NCBI RefSeq assembly: GCF_044904705.1
Contig: NZ_JADIKL010000001.1
Location: 1 to 64,000 of the forward strand
Source: Rhodanobacter_A agri
Lineage (GTDB): Bacteria; Pseudomonadota; Gammaproteobacteria; Xanthomonadales; Rhodanobacteraceae
Direction: 5' to 3'
DNA: 64,000 bases
Part shown: positions 41,366-50,182 of the stretch, piece after piece
How the letters are laid out: each line of letters begins with the position of its first letter
How positions within the stretch are numbered: the first letter of the stretch is position 1
Made by a program: the position numbers and the translations under genes
Notes under the pieces: generated by a model
Seen by the model: the letters and a program-made list of their open reading frames with translations, nothing else
The model's database searches: none
Told to the model about the DNA's origin: nothing

Positions 41366-42952
41366 ATGCGCAGTCGTACTGCCGCCATCCGTCCCATCCT
41401 TATGCTGCCCCTACGAGTTGCGCCATCAGTCCTGCTGGCATGCGCCGTTCTGTTCCTTGCTGCTTGTGCCGGCACGTCACCGCGCCAGAACACGACGACC
41501 ACCGGTGCGACGCTCAGCCGCGACGATCTCACCTGGCTGCGCCGCGACGGCTTCGGCGTGGACAGCGCGGACGTGGCGCGTTATCGCACGCAAGGTCGCG
41601 ACGGCCTGCTGAACGCGCAACTCGCCGACCAGGTGCATGAGCCGTTGTCGCCACCCGTCGCCTCGCTGATCCACGGCTACGAGGCAGTGCGTACGCCACT
41701 GCCGCAGCTGCTCGCCGGGCTTTACGGCACCCAGCAGCAGATCAACGCGATGCCCGCTGGGCCAGACAAGGACGCCGCCAACAAGGCACTGCAGCAGCAC
41801 GGCAACCAGCTGATGCAGGAAGCGCGGCAGGCCGAGCTGCTGCAGGCGGTGTACGGGCCGAACCAGCTCAAGGAACAGCTGGTGTGGTTCTGGCTCAACC
41901 ACTTCAGCGTGTACGCACCCAAGGGCCGCATCCGCTGGGAGCTGGCCGACTACGAGCAGCGTGTGATCCGCCCGCATGCGCTGGGCAAGTTCCGCGACCT
42001 GGTGATGGCCACGCTGGAAAGCCCGGCGATGCTGGAATACCTGGACAACGCGCAGAACGCCAAGGGCCACGTCAACGAGAACTACGCGCGCGAGCTGATG
42101 GAGCTGCACACGCTGGGCGTGGGCGCGGGCTACACCCAGCAGGACGTGCAGCAGCTGGCGCTGATCCTCACCGGCGTCGGCATCGCGCCGGTGGACGGCA
42201 AGCCGCAGCGTTTCAACGCGAAGGCGGCACCGCTGGTGGTGCAGCGCGGCCTGTTCCAGTTCAACCCGTACCGCCACGACTTCAGCGACAAAGTCCTGCT
42301 GGGCCGGCACATCAAGGGCGGCGGCTATGCCGAGGTGCGCGAGGCGGTGGACATCATCGTGCACCAACCTGCCTGCGCGCGGTTCATCTCCCGCCAGCTC
42401 GCGCAGTACTTCGTGGCTGACACTCCGCCGCCCGCACTGGTGGCGCGCATGGCCCAGACCTTCCAGCGCACTGACGGCGACATCGCCGCCGTGCTGCGCA
42501 CCCTGTTCGACGCACCCGAGCTGCTGGCCAACGGCCGCCAGTTCATGGACCCCACCCGCTTCGTGGTGTCGTCGGTGCGCCTGGCCTACGACGGCAAGCC
42601 GATCGCGAATGCGCTGCCGCTGCTGTACTGGCTGGATCAGCTGGGCGAGCCGCTGTACGGCCGCATCACCCCCGACGGCTGGCCGCTGGACGGCGCGAGC
42701 TGGACCAGCTCGGGCCAGCTGTCCACACGCTTCGACATCGCCGCCGCGATCGGCAACGGCAATACCCAGCTGTTCACGCCGCCTGGCAGCCAGACGCGCC
42801 AGGCCGGCTTCCCGATGCTCGCCACGCGGTTGTACTACGACGCGATCGAGCCGCACCTCTCCGGTGCCGCGCGCGGCGCGCTGGCCAAAGCGCAATCGCA
42901 GCAGGAATGGAACACTTTCCTGCTCGCCTCGCCGGACCTTAACTATCGCTAA
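41366..42952 (+). CDS. DUF1800 lipoprotein, paralogue without a DUF1501 partner
   Basis: 528 residues from the ATG at 41366 (GGA 9 bases upstream). The signal ends in the lipobox LAAC, so it is a lipoprotein, unlike its paralogue at 37043. The DUF1800 blocks are nearly identical: LKEQLVWFWLNHFSVYA, VIRPHALGKFRDLVMATLES, NENYARELMELHTLGVGAGYTQ and EPLYGRITPDGWPLDGASW. The next gene on this strand is not DUF1501; a minus-strand membrane protein follows. Probably a local duplication that lost or never had its partner. Confidence 0.88.
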   Translation: MRSRTAAIRPILMLPLRVAPSVLLACAVLFLAACAGTSPRQNTTTTGATLSRDDLTWLRRDGFGVDSADVARYRTQGRDGLLNAQLADQVHEPLSPPVASLIHGYEAVRTPLPQLLAGLYGTQQQINAMPAGPDKDAANKALQQHGNQLMQEARQAELLQAVYGPNQLKEQLVWFWLNHFSVYAPKGRIRWELADYEQRVIRPHALGKFRDLVMATLESPAMLEYLDNAQNAKGHVNENYARELMELHTLGVGAGYTQQDVQQLALILTGVGIAPVDGKPQRFNAKAAPLVVQRGLFQFNPYRHDFSDKVLLGRHIKGGGYAEVREAVDIIVHQPACARFISRQLAQYFVADTPPPALVARMAQTFQRTDGDIAAVLRTLFDAPELLANGRQFMDPTRFVVSSVRLAYDGKPIANALPLLYWLDQLGEPLYGRITPDGWPLDGASWTSSGQLSTRFDIAAAIGNGNTQLFTPPGSQTRQAGFPMLATRLYYDAIEPHLSGAARGALAKAQSQQEWNTFLLASPDLNYR

Positions 42953-43026
42953 GACACCGCTTCGGGCGAGACCGCCCTAGTAGCCAAGCCACCCTTGCCG
43001 GTGCACCAGGATGATCGGCACGCGCT

Positions 43027-43881
43027 CTACGATGCGAGGCCGATTGGCTTGGCCAAAAACGCATAAGCAATGAGGATGGCGGCAATGATCAGGCCGACAT
43101 AAACCGACGCGACGAGCACTAGACGGCCCGCAGGCGGTCCGCCCCCGCTCATCTCGCCCGCGAAAACAACAAGACCCAGCCCGATCCCGACCAGCGTGAC
43201 GACGCCCCATCGCACCCAGCCGATCGGATGCCGATCAAGCGCATCGGCCGAAACCGCACCCCGTTTTTCCGGAAACATCGCTGGGAGAAGAAGGCCGATC
43301 GGAGCGAACAGGATCACATCTCCGAAAACAATCGTCAGCAGATGAGGGAAGAGTGTCGAAACCCATGCCTCAGGGTAAAAGAACAGCGCCAGGACGCACG
43401 CCGATGCGACCAAGACCGCCTTTCTCCACGAGAGTGGTGCGGCGGTGTGGGGATTTCGAGCGGATCGCTTGATCAGCAGCAACGTGCCCGTAGCAAGCGC
43501 GCTCATGGTGATGATGAGTGCGACGAGCAGGTTTCCCGCCGCCAGGCCCAGCCATGCGGACGGATGACGCGCCATCGCGATAACGTCACTCGCGAGCATG
43601 GCGTATACGGTGAGGACAACGGCAGTCTCGCAGCGCAGTAGGTGTAGCTCTGCCGCGGCTGGGACCACGGCTCGCCCCGGGCGGATGGCGCGGACGAGAG
43701 AGAGCAGTGCAAGCACTGCTCCACCGAGCACGGCGAAGGAGCCGACCGCATCATAAGGATCGCCGCCGAAGGGGATTATCGGCCGCAGCGCCGGGTCATG
43801 CTTCGCGAACATGAATGCGCACCACGACATCATCGCAAGCGCCGCGACCACCACCGCGTTCCATTTCAACGAGCTTGGCAT
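43027..43881 (-). CDS. Multi-pass membrane protein of unknown function
   Basis: 284 residues from the ATG at 43881, preceded by AGGAG. About 7-8 hydrophobic segments with short loops; a DPYDAVGSFAVLGGAVLALL stretch opens the second helix and SWRKAVLVASACVLALFFYPEAW lies mid-protein. No family recognised. The DNA reads less GC-rich and with more mixed codons than the genes on either side, hinting at separate origin. It sits between the DUF1800 paralogue and the amidohydrolase gene. Confidence 0.65.
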   Translation of the reverse strand: MPSSLKWNAVVVAALAMMSWCAFMFAKHDPALRPIIPFGGDPYDAVGSFAVLGGAVLALLSLVRAIRPGRAVVPAAAELHLLRCETAVVLTVYAMLASDVIAMARHPSAWLGLAAGNLLVALIITMSALATGTLLLIKRSARNPHTAAPLSWRKAVLVASACVLALFFYPEAWVSTLFPHLLTIVFGDVILFAPIGLLLPAMFPEKRGAVSADALDRHPIGWVRWGVVTLVGIGLGLVVFAGEMSGGGPPAGRLVLVASVYVGLIIAAILIAYAFLAKPIGLAS

Positions 43882-43935
43882 CGATGGCTCCTGCGACGGG
43901 ACTGGACCAGGAAACGGAGTCAGGTCCAGCACCCA

Positions 43936-45738
43936 TCAATTCACGTGATCGAACTCCGGCATCGCCTTGAACTGCTGCCCGTTGCGCCACGCGCCGGCAT
44001 CCGGCCGCTGATACACCACCTTGCCTCCCACCACCGTGTACAGCACCCGCGTGCGCAGGATCTGGTCGTCCGGGATGGTCAGCAGGTTGCCGGAAAACAC
44101 CACCATGTCAGCCAGCTTGCCGGGACTCAGCGAGCCCAGCTGATGGTCCTCGAACAGCGCGTAGGCGTTGTTCCAGGTGTAGGAACGCAGCGCTTGCATG
44201 CGCGTCTTGGCCTGGGCCGGGAAGAAGCGCTGGCCGCGGCCGTTGTCGCGCGTCACCGCGCAGTAGAAGCCGGCGATGGGGTTGGTGTCCTCCACCGGGG
44301 TGTCGCTGCCGTCCAGCACCATCGCGCCGCTTTCGATCAGCGTATGCCACACGTAGGCGCCCTCTTTCGCTCGCTGCTCGCCCAGGTGCGGCACCACGTA
44401 GGGCGCGTCCGAGCAGGCGTGGATGGATTGCATCGAGGCGATCACGCCCATCTGCGCGAAGCGCGGGATGTCGGCAGGCGCCAGGTGTTGCGCGTGCTCG
44501 ATGCGCCAGCGCAGCGCGTGCGCCGCCGGATCTTCCGCGAAGATCTTCTGGTACATGTCGAGCAGTTCGCGGTTGGCGCGGTCGCCGATCGCGTGGATCG
44601 ACACCTGGAAACCGTCGCGCGCGGCGATGCGCGCGATCTGCTCCAGCGTGCTCATCAGCGTGACGTTCTTGCCGGTGACGCCTGGCGCGTCGTTGTACGG
44701 CTGCAGGAACCACGCGCTGTGCGTGCCCAGCGCGCCATCGGAAACATCCTCGCCCACGCCGCGCACGGTGAAGTGGTCGTCGGCGAAGCCAATCGTGCGG
44801 TACTTGGCGAGATTCTTGTCGAGGCTGGCGACGTCCAGCACGCCGACGTTGACGTACAGGCGCAGCGGGAAACCCTTGGACGCCTGCTGCTTGAGCCAAT
44901 CGATGGTCTCGAAGTCCTGGCCCATGTCGACGAAGCCGGTGATGCCCTTGCTCACCTCGTTCTGCATGGCGAGCTTCAGCGACTGCTCCTTGCGCGCGGC
45001 CAGCTCCTGCGGCGGCAGGCTGGCGAGGTAACGGTTGTAGGCGGCGTACACCGCGTCACCTGCGGTGTCGCGCAGCGCGCCGATGGCGTTGCCCTGGGCG
45101 TCGCGCACGATGCTGCCGCCGACCGGGTCGGGCGTGTCGTGGCCGATGCCGGCGAGCTTCAGCGCCATGGCGTTGGCGTAGATCGCGTGGCCGCTGGCGT
45201 GTGCGAGCAGCACGGGGTTGTTCGGCGATACCGCGTCGAGGCTGGCCGGCAGCGGCAGGCCGTCGATATTGGGCTGCGGCACCTTGTCCCATTTGCTCTG
45301 CTGCCAACCCTGGCCGACGATCCACTCGCCCGGCTTGGCCTTGGCCACCGCGGCCTTCACCATCGCCACGACGGCATCCCAGTTCGGCGCCGTGCCCGCA
45401 TTGAGCTGGGTCAGCGCATCGCCGGTGTCCATCAGATGGCCGTGGCCCTCGATGAAACCGGGCGTGACAAAAGCGCCGTGCAGGTCCAGCACCTTGGTGC
45501 GTGGGCCGATGTAGCGGGCGATGGCCTCGTCGTTGCCCAGCGCGGCGATCTTGCCGTCCTTCACTGCCAGCGCCTGCGCCTGCGGCTGCAGCGGGTCCAG
45601 CGTGGCGATGTTGGCATCGCGCAGCACCAGGTCGGCGGAAGCAAGCGTGGGCGGGAAGCCCTTGACCGGTGCATCGGCGGCAAAAGCCGTCATCGACACC
45701 AGCAGGAAAAGCGGAAGGCACGAACGACGCAAGCGCAT
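43936..45738 (-). CDS. Secreted YtcJ-type amidohydrolase
   Basis: 600 residues from the ATG at 45738. A signal peptide ends AFAAD near residue 22. The metal-dependent hydrolase motifs are FIEGHGHLMD, VSIHAIGDRANRELL, RIEHAQHL and GSDTPVEDTNPIAGF; the composite C-terminal beta domain contains SPGKLADMVVFSGN. YtcJ-like enzymes hydrolyse amides or imides, and a few are formamide or cyclic-amide hydrolases. The substrate is not predictable. It is periplasmic by its signal. Divergent from the HtrA-like protease gene. Confidence 0.85.
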   Translation of the reverse strand: MRLRRSCLPLFLLVSMTAFAADAPVKGFPPTLASADLVLRDANIATLDPLQPQAQALAVKDGKIAALGNDEAIARYIGPRTKVLDLHGAFVTPGFIEGHGHLMDTGDALTQLNAGTAPNWDAVVAMVKAAVAKAKPGEWIVGQGWQQSKWDKVPQPNIDGLPLPASLDAVSPNNPVLLAHASGHAIYANAMALKLAGIGHDTPDPVGGSIVRDAQGNAIGALRDTAGDAVYAAYNRYLASLPPQELAARKEQSLKLAMQNEVSKGITGFVDMGQDFETIDWLKQQASKGFPLRLYVNVGVLDVASLDKNLAKYRTIGFADDHFTVRGVGEDVSDGALGTHSAWFLQPYNDAPGVTGKNVTLMSTLEQIARIAARDGFQVSIHAIGDRANRELLDMYQKIFAEDPAAHALRWRIEHAQHLAPADIPRFAQMGVIASMQSIHACSDAPYVVPHLGEQRAKEGAYVWHTLIESGAMVLDGSDTPVEDTNPIAGFYCAVTRDNGRGQRFFPAQAKTRMQALRSYTWNNAYALFEDHQLGSLSPGKLADMVVFSGNLLTIPDDQILRTRVLYTVVGGKVVYQRPDAGAWRNGQQFKAMPEFDHVN

Positions 45739-45896
45739 GCTGTTTCCCCGGTGAGCGCACAGGTGTGCCGGGGCAGCGTAGGAAGGCGGCCCGACGGGGT
45801 CAACCGCCATGGGTCATGGAATCCGCGCCGCGCAGACAGCGATCCCCCCCGAGCCGCGGCACTTGTCGTGCGGGCGACCATCCCCATATCGCGTCC

Positions 45897-46937
45897 ATGC
45901 TGGACACCAGAATCCATCGCATCGCCGATGCCTCCGAAGGGACGCAAGCCGCCCATGCGCCGGCAAGCGGCAGCCACGATGATGGACGCAGTGACGAAAC
46001 CGCCCTCGACGCCTACTCTCGGGTGGTCACCGGCGTCGCGGAGCGCGCCGGGCCGGCGGTGGTCGCGATCACCGTGCCGGACCGCCGCGATGCGCGCGGA
46101 CGCCAGTTGCCGGGCGGCGGCGGTTCCGGCTTCCTGTTCACGCCGGACGGGCTGATCCTCAGTAACGCGCACGTGGTGGAAGGGGCGCGCCGGATCGAGG
46201 TGCTGACCACGACCGGCCACACGCTCGCGGCCGACTTGCTGGGCGCCGATCCGCATACCGATCTCGCGCTGCTGCGCGTGGCCGCGCCGCAGCCGCTGCC
46301 CGCGCTGGCGCTCGGTTCGACACGCGCGATCCGGGTCGGGCAGCTGGTGGTGGCGATCGGCAATCCCTACGGTTTCGAATCCACCGTCACCGCTGGCGTG
46401 GTAAGCGCACTGGGGCGCAGCCTGCGCGCGGTAAGCGGACGCCTGATCGAAGATGTGATCCAGACCGATGCCGCGCTGAACCCGGGCAATTCCGGCGGCC
46501 CGCTGCTGGACGCGAGCGGCCGCGTGATCGGCGTCAATACGGCGATCATCGCCGCGGCGCAGGGCATCTGTTTCGCGACATCGATCGACATCGCACAGCA
46601 GGTCGTGCCACAGCTGATGCGCCACGGCCGGGTACGGCGTGCCTCGCTGGGCGTGAGCGCGCAGAACCTGCGCCTGCTGCGCCGTTACGTGCGCCACTTC
46701 GATCTGCCGATCGAGAGCGCCGTGCGGCTGATGGAAATCGCACCGGACGGTCCGGCCACACGCGCAGGGCTGGAGGACGGCGACATCGTGATCGCCTTCG
46801 ACGGCCAGGCGGTGGACGGCATCGACCGCTTGCACCGTCTGCTAGATGCCGAACACATCGGCCGCAGCACGCCGATCGTGGTGTTGCGCCGCGACCGGCG
46901 GCTGGAGTTACCCATCGTGCCTGGCGAGTTGGCCTAA
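45897..46937 (+). CDS. HtrA-like trypsin-fold protease with one PDZ domain, no signal peptide
   Basis: 346 residues from the ATG at 45897. Catalytic triad: His in ILSNAHVVEG, Asp in PHTDLALLRV, Ser in NPGNSGGPLLD. A single PDZ domain follows at about residues 245-335 (APDGPATRAGLEDGDIVIAFDGQAVDG). The N-terminus is acidic and hydrophilic, with no signal peptide or membrane anchor, unlike DegP/DegS, so a cytosolic location is suggested. A terminator-like hairpin follows at 47025. Confidence 0.87.
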   Translation: MLDTRIHRIADASEGTQAAHAPASGSHDDGRSDETALDAYSRVVTGVAERAGPAVVAITVPDRRDARGRQLPGGGGSGFLFTPDGLILSNAHVVEGARRIEVLTTTGHTLAADLLGADPHTDLALLRVAAPQPLPALALGSTRAIRVGQLVVAIGNPYGFESTVTAGVVSALGRSLRAVSGRLIEDVIQTDAALNPGNSGGPLLDASGRVIGVNTAIIAAAQGICFATSIDIAQQVVPQLMRHGRVRRASLGVSAQNLRLLRRYVRHFDLPIESAVRLMEIAPDGPATRAGLEDGDIVIAFDGQAVDGIDRLHRLLDAEHIGRSTPIVVLRRDRRLELPIVPGELA

Positions 46938-47024
46938 CGTTGAGCGCAGGCGGCCGGCACCCCACTTCGCTCCCTGCCGGCACCGCCCCCCGCTTTCCAC
47001 GCTTGTGCGCCATCGTCGCAATAC

Positions 47025-47046
47025 AGCGCCCCATCACTGGGGCGCT
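47025..47046 (+). terminator. Terminator-like hairpin after the protease gene
   Basis: AGCGCCCC (47025-47032) and GGGGCGCT (47039-47046) with a 6-base loop, followed by CTTCGGTTTCCTTC. It lies between convergent genes and the T-tract is interrupted. Confidence 0.6.
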
Positions 47047-47094
47047 CTTCGGTTTCCTTCGATTTGCTGTCAAGCGGCTCGCGTTCGCACCGGT

Positions 47095-48522
47095 TCAGCC
47101 GCCTGCCGCCATCAGCAAGGTCTTGGGCTCAAGGTACGCCCCCATGCCCCAGCGGCCCATCTCGCGGCCGAGCCCGGAGTGTTTGAAGCCACCGAACGGC
47201 GCGCGCGGTTCGTTGGCCAGCGTGTTGACGAGCACGCGACCGGAATCGATCTGGCGCGCCACGCGCTCGCAACGTTCGACATCCTTGCCGAACACGACGG
47301 CACTCAGGCCATAGCGCGTGTCGTTGGCGATCGCGATGGCGTCGGCTTCGTCCTCGTAGGGAATGATCGTGAGCACGGGGCCGAAGATTTCCTCGCGCGC
47401 AATGCGCATCTGGTTGTTGGCGCCGGTGAAGATCGTCGGCTTCACAAACCAGCCGGCATGCAGGCCATCGGGCCGGCCTTCGCCACCGGCGAGCAGCTGT
47501 GCGCCCTCCTCGATGCCGAGACGGATGTAGCCCTGCACGCGTTCCCACTGCTTCGCGCTGACCATCGGGCCGATGTCGATCGCCGCATCGCGCGGATCGC
47601 CCGACTTGATCTGTGCGACGGCGACCTTCGCCACCTGCTCGAATTCCGCCAGCCGCTGCCGCGGCACCAGGATGCGCGTGCCGGCGATGCAGGCCTGGCC
47701 GCTGTTGGCGAATCCGGCCTGCAGCACCAGCGGCATGATGGCGGCAAAGTCGGCGTCGTCGAGCACCACGGTGGGCGACTTGCCGCCCAGCTCCAGCGTC
47801 ACCCGCTTCATCGTTTCGGCGCCGGCACTGACCAGGTGCTGGCCCACCGTGGACGAACCTGTAAACGAGATCTTGGCGATGTCGGGATGGCGCGCGATGG
47901 TTTCGCCGATCACGTCGCCCCGCCCGTTGACGATGTTGAACACGCCCTTGGGCAGGCCGGCCTCATGCAGCGCCTCGATGACGACCTGCGTCTGCATCGC
48001 ACTCATCTCGCTGGGCTTGATGACGGCGGTGCAACCGGCCGCCAGCGCCGTCGCCAGCTTGTTGCAGATGAAGCCCGCGTCGCTGTTCCACGGCGTGATC
48101 AGGCCCGCCACGCCCACCGGGGTGAAGATCACGCGTGCGCTGCCGGCCTGTTCCTCGAACGCGAAGGATCGCAGCGCGTCGATTGCCTGCAGGATGACGT
48201 CGGCAGGATAGGTCGCCATCCAGCGACCACGCGCGTGCGGCGCGCCATATTCGGTGACGACGGCTTCCATCAACGCATCCTCGCGCGCCGCAATGGCCTT
48301 GTGCATGCGCTGCAGCGCGTCGATGCGCTGCTCGCGCGTGGTGCGCGACCATGCGGGAAACGCCGCCCTGGCCGCCGCGATCGCACGCTGCGCATCCTGC
48401 TCATCGCCGAGCCGCACCTGGCCGATGACTTCCTCGGTGCTGGGGTTGTGCAGGTCGAACCATTCCTGGCCGTGCGGGACGACGAATTCGCCGTTGATAT
48501 AGATGTGTTCGATGCGTTGCAT
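47095..48522 (-). CDS. NAD(P)-dependent aldehyde dehydrogenase
   Basis: 475 residues. The catalytic Cys is in NSGQACIAGTR, the general-base Glu in TLELGGKSP, the cofactor site in FTGSSTVGQHLV and the oxyanion Asn in TPWNSDAGF. Length and end motif (PFGGFKHSGLGREMG) fit the class of NAD-dependent ALDHs acting on small aliphatic or semialdehyde substrates. Divergent from a LysR-type regulator with a dyad between them, so it is probably inducible. Confidence 0.92.
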   Translation of the reverse strand: MQRIEHIYINGEFVVPHGQEWFDLHNPSTEEVIGQVRLGDEQDAQRAIAAARAAFPAWSRTTREQRIDALQRMHKAIAAREDALMEAVVTEYGAPHARGRWMATYPADVILQAIDALRSFAFEEQAGSARVIFTPVGVAGLITPWNSDAGFICNKLATALAAGCTAVIKPSEMSAMQTQVVIEALHEAGLPKGVFNIVNGRGDVIGETIARHPDIAKISFTGSSTVGQHLVSAGAETMKRVTLELGGKSPTVVLDDADFAAIMPLVLQAGFANSGQACIAGTRILVPRQRLAEFEQVAKVAVAQIKSGDPRDAAIDIGPMVSAKQWERVQGYIRLGIEEGAQLLAGGEGRPDGLHAGWFVKPTIFTGANNQMRIAREEIFGPVLTIIPYEDEADAIAIANDTRYGLSAVVFGKDVERCERVARQIDSGRVLVNTLANEPRAPFGGFKHSGLGREMGRWGMGAYLEPKTLLMAAGG

Positions 48523-48618
48523 GTCGATTTCCTCCGGAAAGGTGAAAGTGCCCCACCAGGCCGGGAGAGCCGGCGACGGGGTCGTTGCGCAACGCAGTCT
48601 AGGGAGAGATCATCATCC

Positions 48619-48636
48619 TGATAATCCGGCTTATCA
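48619..48636. promoter_or_regulatory. Inverted repeat between the ALDH and LysR genes
   Basis: TGATAA (48619-48624) and TTATCA (48631-48636) with a TCCGGC centre, and further ATCAT/ATGAT copies around it. It fits a binding region for the LysR protein in the shared promoter. Confidence 0.5.
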
Positions 48637-48668
48637 TGAATGATGTATCCCGAATATCAGGACAATCC

Positions 48669-49571
48669 ATGCACCGCACGGGAATGACCGAACTCGAAGT
48701 GATCCTGGCCGTCGCGCGCCGCCGCAGCTTCCGCGGCGCGGCGCAGGAGCTGGGCATGTCGACCACGGCGGTGAGCGGCGCCGTGGCGGGACTGGAAACT
48801 CGCCTGAAGGTGCGCCTGTTCAACCGCTCGACACGCAGCGTGGCACTCACCGACGCTGGACAACGCTATGTGGAGCGCATCGCCCCGGCGCTTGCCGAAA
48901 TCCGCAGCGCCGGCGAGGAAGCCGGCCATGGGCCCGACACGCCCAGCGGCACGCTGCGCATCAACGCGCCGCAGGGCGCGGCGTCGCTGCTGCTGGAACC
49001 GCTGTTCGGCCATTACGCGCAACGCTACCCCGAAGTGCGCATCGACCTGGTGAGCGAGTCGCGCATCATCGACATCGTGGCCGAAGGCTTCGACGCCGGC
49101 ATCCGCCTCGCCGAGTCGGTGCCGCAGGACATGATCGCTGTGCCACTGTCGCGCGACCTGCGCATGCTGGTGGTGGCGACACCCGAATACCTGGAACGCC
49201 ACGGCACACCCAAACACCCGCGCGACCTGCTCAAGCACCAGAGCATCGGCATGAATATGTCGCACGGCGGCATCTACCACTGGGAGCTGGAGAAGAACGG
49301 CCGCAAGCTGCAGATGGACCTGCCGGTGCGCATGGCGCTCAACGAGCTGGCCGCGATCAAGCAGGCCGTGCTGCTCGGGCTGGGCATCGGCTTCATCTCC
49401 GATTGGCTTATCGCCGAGGAACTGCAAGCCGGTGCGCTGGTGCCCGTGCTGCTGCCGTGGTGCCCGCCCTTCGGCGGCCTGAGGCTTTACTATCCGGGCC
49501 GCCGCCTCGTGCCTGCCCGGCTGCGCGCGCTGATCGAACTGGTTCGCGAGCTGCGACTCGCCGCGGACTGA
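48669..49571 (+). CDS. LysR-family transcriptional regulator
   Basis: 300 residues from the ATG at 48669, which has AGGA at suitable spacing; an earlier ATG at 48636 lies in the dyad. The N-terminal winged HTH (RSFRGAAQELGMSTTAVSGAVAGLETRLKV) uses AVSGAVAGLE in the recognition helix. The C-terminal substrate-binding domain contains GTLRINAPQGAASLLLEPLF and SIGMNMSHGGIYHW. Related to the CrgA-like group of LysR proteins. It likely controls the divergent aldehyde dehydrogenase gene. Confidence 0.9.
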   Translation: MHRTGMTELEVILAVARRRSFRGAAQELGMSTTAVSGAVAGLETRLKVRLFNRSTRSVALTDAGQRYVERIAPALAEIRSAGEEAGHGPDTPSGTLRINAPQGAASLLLEPLFGHYAQRYPEVRIDLVSESRIIDIVAEGFDAGIRLAESVPQDMIAVPLSRDLRMLVVATPEYLERHGTPKHPRDLLKHQSIGMNMSHGGIYHWELEKNGRKLQMDLPVRMALNELAAIKQAVLLGLGIGFISDWLIAEELQAGALVPVLLPWCPPFGGLRLYYPGRRLVPARLRALIELVRELRLAAD

Positions 49572-49738
49572 ACCAGATACCCGCGCCGGCGCCACCGCAC
49601 CATCCGGCTGCGAAAGCCGCCCAGCTGCTCCGCACGATTACTGGTGTGGACGGCAACATCGGGCGTCCGGCAACGCCGCACCGGGGGAACGGGAAGCGCC
49701 GTGGAAAGACCGGCCGCAGTCGTCGCGACGCGGACCGG

Positions 49739-50179
49739 CTACACCACGCGCCGATACCGGCCCTGCATCACCGGCTCCCAATGCACGCCACTGTCGAACG
49801 AGCTTTCCAGCACGAGTTCGCAAGTACCGTCGCGCAAGGTATACACATGTCGCGTCTGCCCGCGTGCCGAGCTGCGCAGGAACACCAACCGCTCGCCGTC
49901 CCAGTGCCCCGGCGCCGGTTGCGCAGGAACGAAACCGTAGCTGTCGAACCAGTGCAGCGCGTATTCGTCGTGCCCGGGTCCGGCGGTGAACACGGCATGT
50001 GCCTGCAGCGCGGGCTGGCCGTCGCGCTCCTCGCGGTAATCCATCAACAGCGCGCGGCCACCAAGGTCCATCCGCGCGGACAGGTACCCGCGGGCCGGGC
50101 CGCCTTCGCCCCAGCGCGTGGTGGCGATGCTCTCCTCGCCTTCCCATTCGCCGGCGAGCATTTCCAGTGCGCTTGCCAT
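49739..50179 (-). CDS. DUF1579-type beta-barrel protein
   Basis: 146 residues, cytosolic. It starts MASALEMLAGEWEGEES and contains GGRALLMDYREERDGQPALQAH and YALHWFDSYGFVPAQPAPGHW, the lipocalin-like pattern of DUF1579. Function unknown. It follows the sensor-type membrane protein gene by 3 bases and is probably co-transcribed. Confidence 0.7.
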   Translation of the reverse strand: MASALEMLAGEWEGEESIATTRWGEGGPARGYLSARMDLGGRALLMDYREERDGQPALQAHAVFTAGPGHDEYALHWFDSYGFVPAQPAPGHWDGERLVFLRSSARGQTRHVYTLRDGTCELVLESSFDSGVHWEPVMQGRYRRVV

Positions 50180-50182
50180 CGC

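Noticed and set aside
43798..46155. 785-codon open frame on the plus strand
   Set aside because: Antisense to the amidohydrolase gene, which carries all metal-binding motifs; the plus frame has none.
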